Assembly (NCBI GenBank): GCA_965153355.1
Contig: OZ231126.1
Coordinates: forward strand, 100,316,001 to 100,380,000
Reading direction: 5' to 3'
DNA: 64,000 bases
Source of the DNA: Flaccisagitta enflata
Taxonomy: Eukaryota; Chaetognatha; Sagittoidea; Aphragmophora
The notes under the pieces were generated by a model. That model was given only the letters and a program-made list of their open reading frames with translations. It did no database searches and had not been told where the DNA came from. Position numbers and translations under genes: made by a program. Position 1 is the stretch's first letter. The number at the start of each line of letters is the position of its first letter. Below, piece by piece: positions 61,211-64,000 of the stretch.

Positions 61211-61402
61211 TCACTTAGTAAATCCCATTGGAGCCATTTGTTGAAAAGAAAAATCAAGTTTGACTAGTTTTTCTGTTATGTTTGTTGATTTATAGAATTG
61301 TAGCATCCCATTGTTGTTTTTAAAAAAGGAATCAGAAATCGATTCTGCTGTTGTTTTGGCTAAACATGCGCTCGGAAAATCAATTGTGTTTCGAGGTAAC
61401 AC
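61211..61402 (-). CDS. Candidate upstream exon, product unknown
   Basis: A pyrimidine-rich acceptor (TCCTTCTGCACTATATTTTCAG) is followed by a frame reading VLPRNTIDFPSACLAKTTAE then SISDSFFKNNNGMLQFYKST and ending QQMAPMGFTK before TGA. It lies on the same strand and upstream of the exon at 59454-60889, so the two could belong to one gene. A donor could be AA|GTGATT at its end. No family was recognised. Confidence 0.3.
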   Translation of the reverse strand: MLPRNTIDFPSACLAKTTAESISDSFFKNNNGMLQFYKSTNITEKLVKLDFSFQQMAPMGFTK

Positions 61403-61569
61403 CTGAAAATATAGTGCAGAAGGAGGGGTAGGGGGGGTAGGGGGTGTTGTAAACCTGTTGTCTAATAATAAGCACCTAAGAATAAAAAAAGGTCTGAGAA
61501 GGTCGTTGTCTAAATTTGACAAATAAAACAAAAAAAGACACATTAAGGGGTAGGAGTTGTTTTTAAGGT

Positions 61570-61662
61570 TGTTTGGTTATTTTTGGGGATGGGTGACTGA
61601 CTGACTGCTCAATTGACCAACCAACTGTCAAAGTGGTTTATAGAGTTGTGTGTACGTGTCTA
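61570..61662. mobile_element. Family M fragment
   Basis: GGTGACTGACTGACTGCTCA and CCAACCAACTGTC, then GTTTATAGAGTTGTGTGTAC and GTGTCTAAAAA, resemble the GGAC tract and right terminus of copies 1 and 2. The left end is not identifiable. Confidence 0.35.
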
Positions 61663-61937
61663 AAAATGCCAAAACTGAAGTCTAATCTTGAAGAAGTACC
61701 TTATTTAAAAAAGCTTGGCAGACCCATCGTCTAATTATATGTACATTAGTAAAACAAAGGTTTGGCAGGGCCATTGTCTAATTTTATCAAATAAAAGATA
61801 AAAAGACACCGTTTTTGGAATTTGAAAGGTTTTTACTAATGTATTTAGGTTTTGAAGGTAGGGGTGTGGGTCAACAAGATAGACTGCTGGGAAGGGTTTA
61901 TAAAGAGAGTCAGGATTATAGCTGTGAGATCTACAGT

Positions 61938-61940
<3 letters not shown>

Positions 61941-62011
<71 letters not shown>

Positions 62012-62057
62012 TTTCTGTCTTTTCTGTCTGTCTCTCTGTCTTCGTCATTGTGTCTCT
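61941..62057. repeat. (CT)n then (TGTCTT)n microsatellite
   Basis: About 67 bp of TC followed by GTCTTTTCTGTC-type units. 62058-62560 is AT-rich unique sequence with no supported gene. Confidence 0.95.
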
Positions 62058-62564
62058 TTCCCGTTAAGCTCCTAAATAACTTTTTTTTCCACCGTCGCAA
62101 AAGTAAATATTCTATTAAAAGGCGCCAGGGGGATAGAGATCTGAATTTTAAACTCATTTACATGTTGTCTGAAATATTTTTTTTCTTTACTTTTCTCCTA
62201 TTATACAATTCTCCACAAACTGTTATCGACAAATATACTAGGTTATGTACAACCAGATCATTTTTAACAATATTGAACGGGACAAACATTTTTTCCATGT
62301 GTCTCCATCTACCTAGCTCTATTTCCCCAGTTCCCCTCAGTTTATGAAAAGAAAACAAATGAATCCTGGAAAAAACCCATATAATTGCGGAAGTAAAATT
62401 GCGAATAAAGAAAGTAAAATTCTTATTTTCAATTGGATGACTAAAAGTCTTACATTTTAGAGGGAACCCCCGGTCTCATAAAAGAGAGGCTAAAAAATGG
62501 GGTTCCTAGCATCTTTCATCTACCTTGACCACTTTGACATTTTTTTTCAATGACATGGAAAGGA

Positions 62565-62654
62565 TTGGCCTTTAATGGATCCGCTTCTAGCAGATCGGCT
62601 TTTAACGGGATCCGCTTCTAGCGGAGTGACTTTTAACAGATCCGCTTCTAACGG

Positions 62655-62656
<2 letters not shown>
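62565..62656 (+). repeat. About 31-bp tandem repeat, GGATCCGCTTCTAGCGGA
   Basis: Three units of the form TTTTAACGGGATCCGCTTCTAGCGGA with substitutions, next to a CT tract. Confidence 0.85.

Positions 62657-62730
<74 letters not shown>
62656..62730. repeat. (CT)n microsatellite
   Basis: A pure CT tract of about 75 bp. Confidence 0.97.
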
Positions 62731-62732
<2 letters not shown>

Positions 62733-62900
62733 GACGATGGTCGAGGCGTGATGTGCTTCCTTATCTCATCTCTTTTTAGAAACGACGGCCGAGACGCAAT
62801 GTTCTCTAGCTTTCTATTCTCTATTTTGGGACGATGGCTGAGGCGCAACGCTCTTTCATTCTCTCTTTTTAGTTAAGGGATGACGGTCGAGACCCGATGA
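62731..62900 (+). repeat. Degenerate GGGACGATGGTCGAGGCG repeat
   Basis: Four diverged units spaced about 45-70 bp: GGGACGATGGTCGAGGCGTG, AACGACGGCCGAGACGCAAT, GGGACGATGGCTGAGGCGCA and GGATGACGGTCGAGACCCGA, each followed by a CTCTTTTTAG-like tail. Confidence 0.75.
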
Positions 62901-62924
62901 CCTGATGACGTGATCATTACAAAT

Positions 62925-63000
62925 TGACAACAACGACGACGATACAACGACGACGACGACGACGAAACCACGACAACGACGACGACGACGACGACAATGA
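62925..63000. repeat. (CGA)n trinucleotide repeat
   Basis: ACGACGACGATACAACGACG-like interrupted repeats over about 75 bp. Confidence 0.93.
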
Positions 63001-63054
63001 AGTTGTTGGGAGGAGGGAAAGCAGACATTGTATATATCGAAAACGAGGCTGATA

Positions 63055-63055
<1 letters not shown>

Positions 63056-63107
<52 letters not shown>

Positions 63108-63108
63108 T
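63056..63108. repeat. (CT)n microsatellite with (CA)n end
   Basis: About 42 bp of TC followed by ACACACAC. 63109-63394 is unique apart from a repeated TTTG(T/C)TACATCG(A/C)G motif (63247 and 63313). Confidence 0.95.
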
Positions 63109-63394
63109 CTTCATTCCTCTTTTTTTCTTTCTTCCTTTGTTCACGTCACTAACTTCGTACATCTTTAATGCTATAATAAAAGTAGTATCTGTTCCTCGTT
63201 GTATCATTTGTTTGTATGTCTGTCTTTTTGGCTGTCCATGGTGATCTTTGCTACATCGAGTCGACGCCCAATTACTCTCATCATTTTGGTTCTTATGAAC
63301 GGGAGTTATATATTTGTTACATCGCGCCAACGCCCAACTTTGGTTCTTATAAAACTGGAGATATTTCCGTTCTTACATAACAAATGTGGTTAGC

Positions 63395-63610
<216 letters not shown>

Positions 63611-64000
63611 GTTCATTCCCACGAAATTCTGTGTCGAACCTGGATGGCCCAGCTGCGTGTCCGTCAGTCTCGTCAGTCTGTTTGGTCAATAATCTTACGG
63701 TGGGATTGGCACTTCACCCGTCTTCCTCCTCCCCCACCCCTCTTGGGTGTTTATTTCCAGAGAGAGAGGAATGCTGGTTTGTCATTCCTCGTTTTCACCG
63801 TGAAACTCATTTCAGATTTCATCTCCCCGTTACTCAAACTACATTCTCACCTCGCAAAGAAGAAACAAATAAAGGAGTTTTTCTAAATTTTCCACGGAAA
63901 TAAAAAAAAGACGAAAGAAAAAAAACATGTCGTGTCATGTCATTACAATTGACAGCTAAGGCGAGAACAGCGATGATGATGAGCTACCGCAAACAAAATC

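Overview
This is a eukaryotic, almost certainly animal, accessory window made nearly entirely of repeats. The evidence is long CT/GA and AC microsatellites, kilobase satellite arrays, broken reverse-transcriptase (RT) genes with GT-AG-type interruptions, and many short inverted-repeat elements. The RT family is one I associate with aquatic invertebrates, so a marine invertebrate is my best guess; the species cannot be fixed from sequence alone. There is no operon structure, rRNA, tRNA or CRISPR. Most long open frames are microsatellites read as Ser-Leu, Arg-Glu, Thr-His or Cys-Val, or satellite monomers whose period is a multiple of three.

Layout. 1-5036: a minisatellite, microsatellites and small MITE-like elements. 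5037-20162: a 15.1-kb foldback-like element (element A). It starts and ends with inverted copies of a satellite built on GGCAGAACCC and is flanked by a perfect 9-bp direct repeat, TGTTTTAGG. 20553-21065: the 3' part of an RT gene (RT2, minus strand). 21066-58452: a 37.4-kb foldback-like element (element B), whose arms are a second satellite built on CAGCAGACACC. The arms run in opposite orientations and meet in a roughly 550-bp loop at 38746-39295. Element B sits inside RT2, whose upstream part reappears at 58453-58573, flanked by a 7-8 bp direct repeat (GAATATT/GAATATTA). Nested in the arms of B are a second RT pseudogene (RT1, 27861-32893), a 2.27-kb insertion (33529-35794), and a mosaic insertion (50939-54968). 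RT1 is itself interrupted by a 2.79-kb TIR element (element C) and a 109-bp palindrome (element P). 58574-64000: degenerate repeats, microsatellites and a possible minus-strand host gene at about 59454-61402.

Main result. Both larger RT interruptions look like intron-generating transposon insertions. Element C duplicated the target CACAGGT, so a GT donor lies in one copy and an AG acceptor in the other; splicing there would restore the RT frame exactly. Element B ends in the self-complementary octamer AGGTACCT, which places AG|GT at both ends on either strand; splicing there would leave an in-frame 15-nt scar. Several other elements share one plan: conserved terminal sequence outside, tandem repeats inside. 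The satellites of A and B share a recognisable core and so probably have a common origin. No transposase was found, so the elements appear non-autonomous. Expression, splicing and correct assembly of the arrays cannot be judged here.
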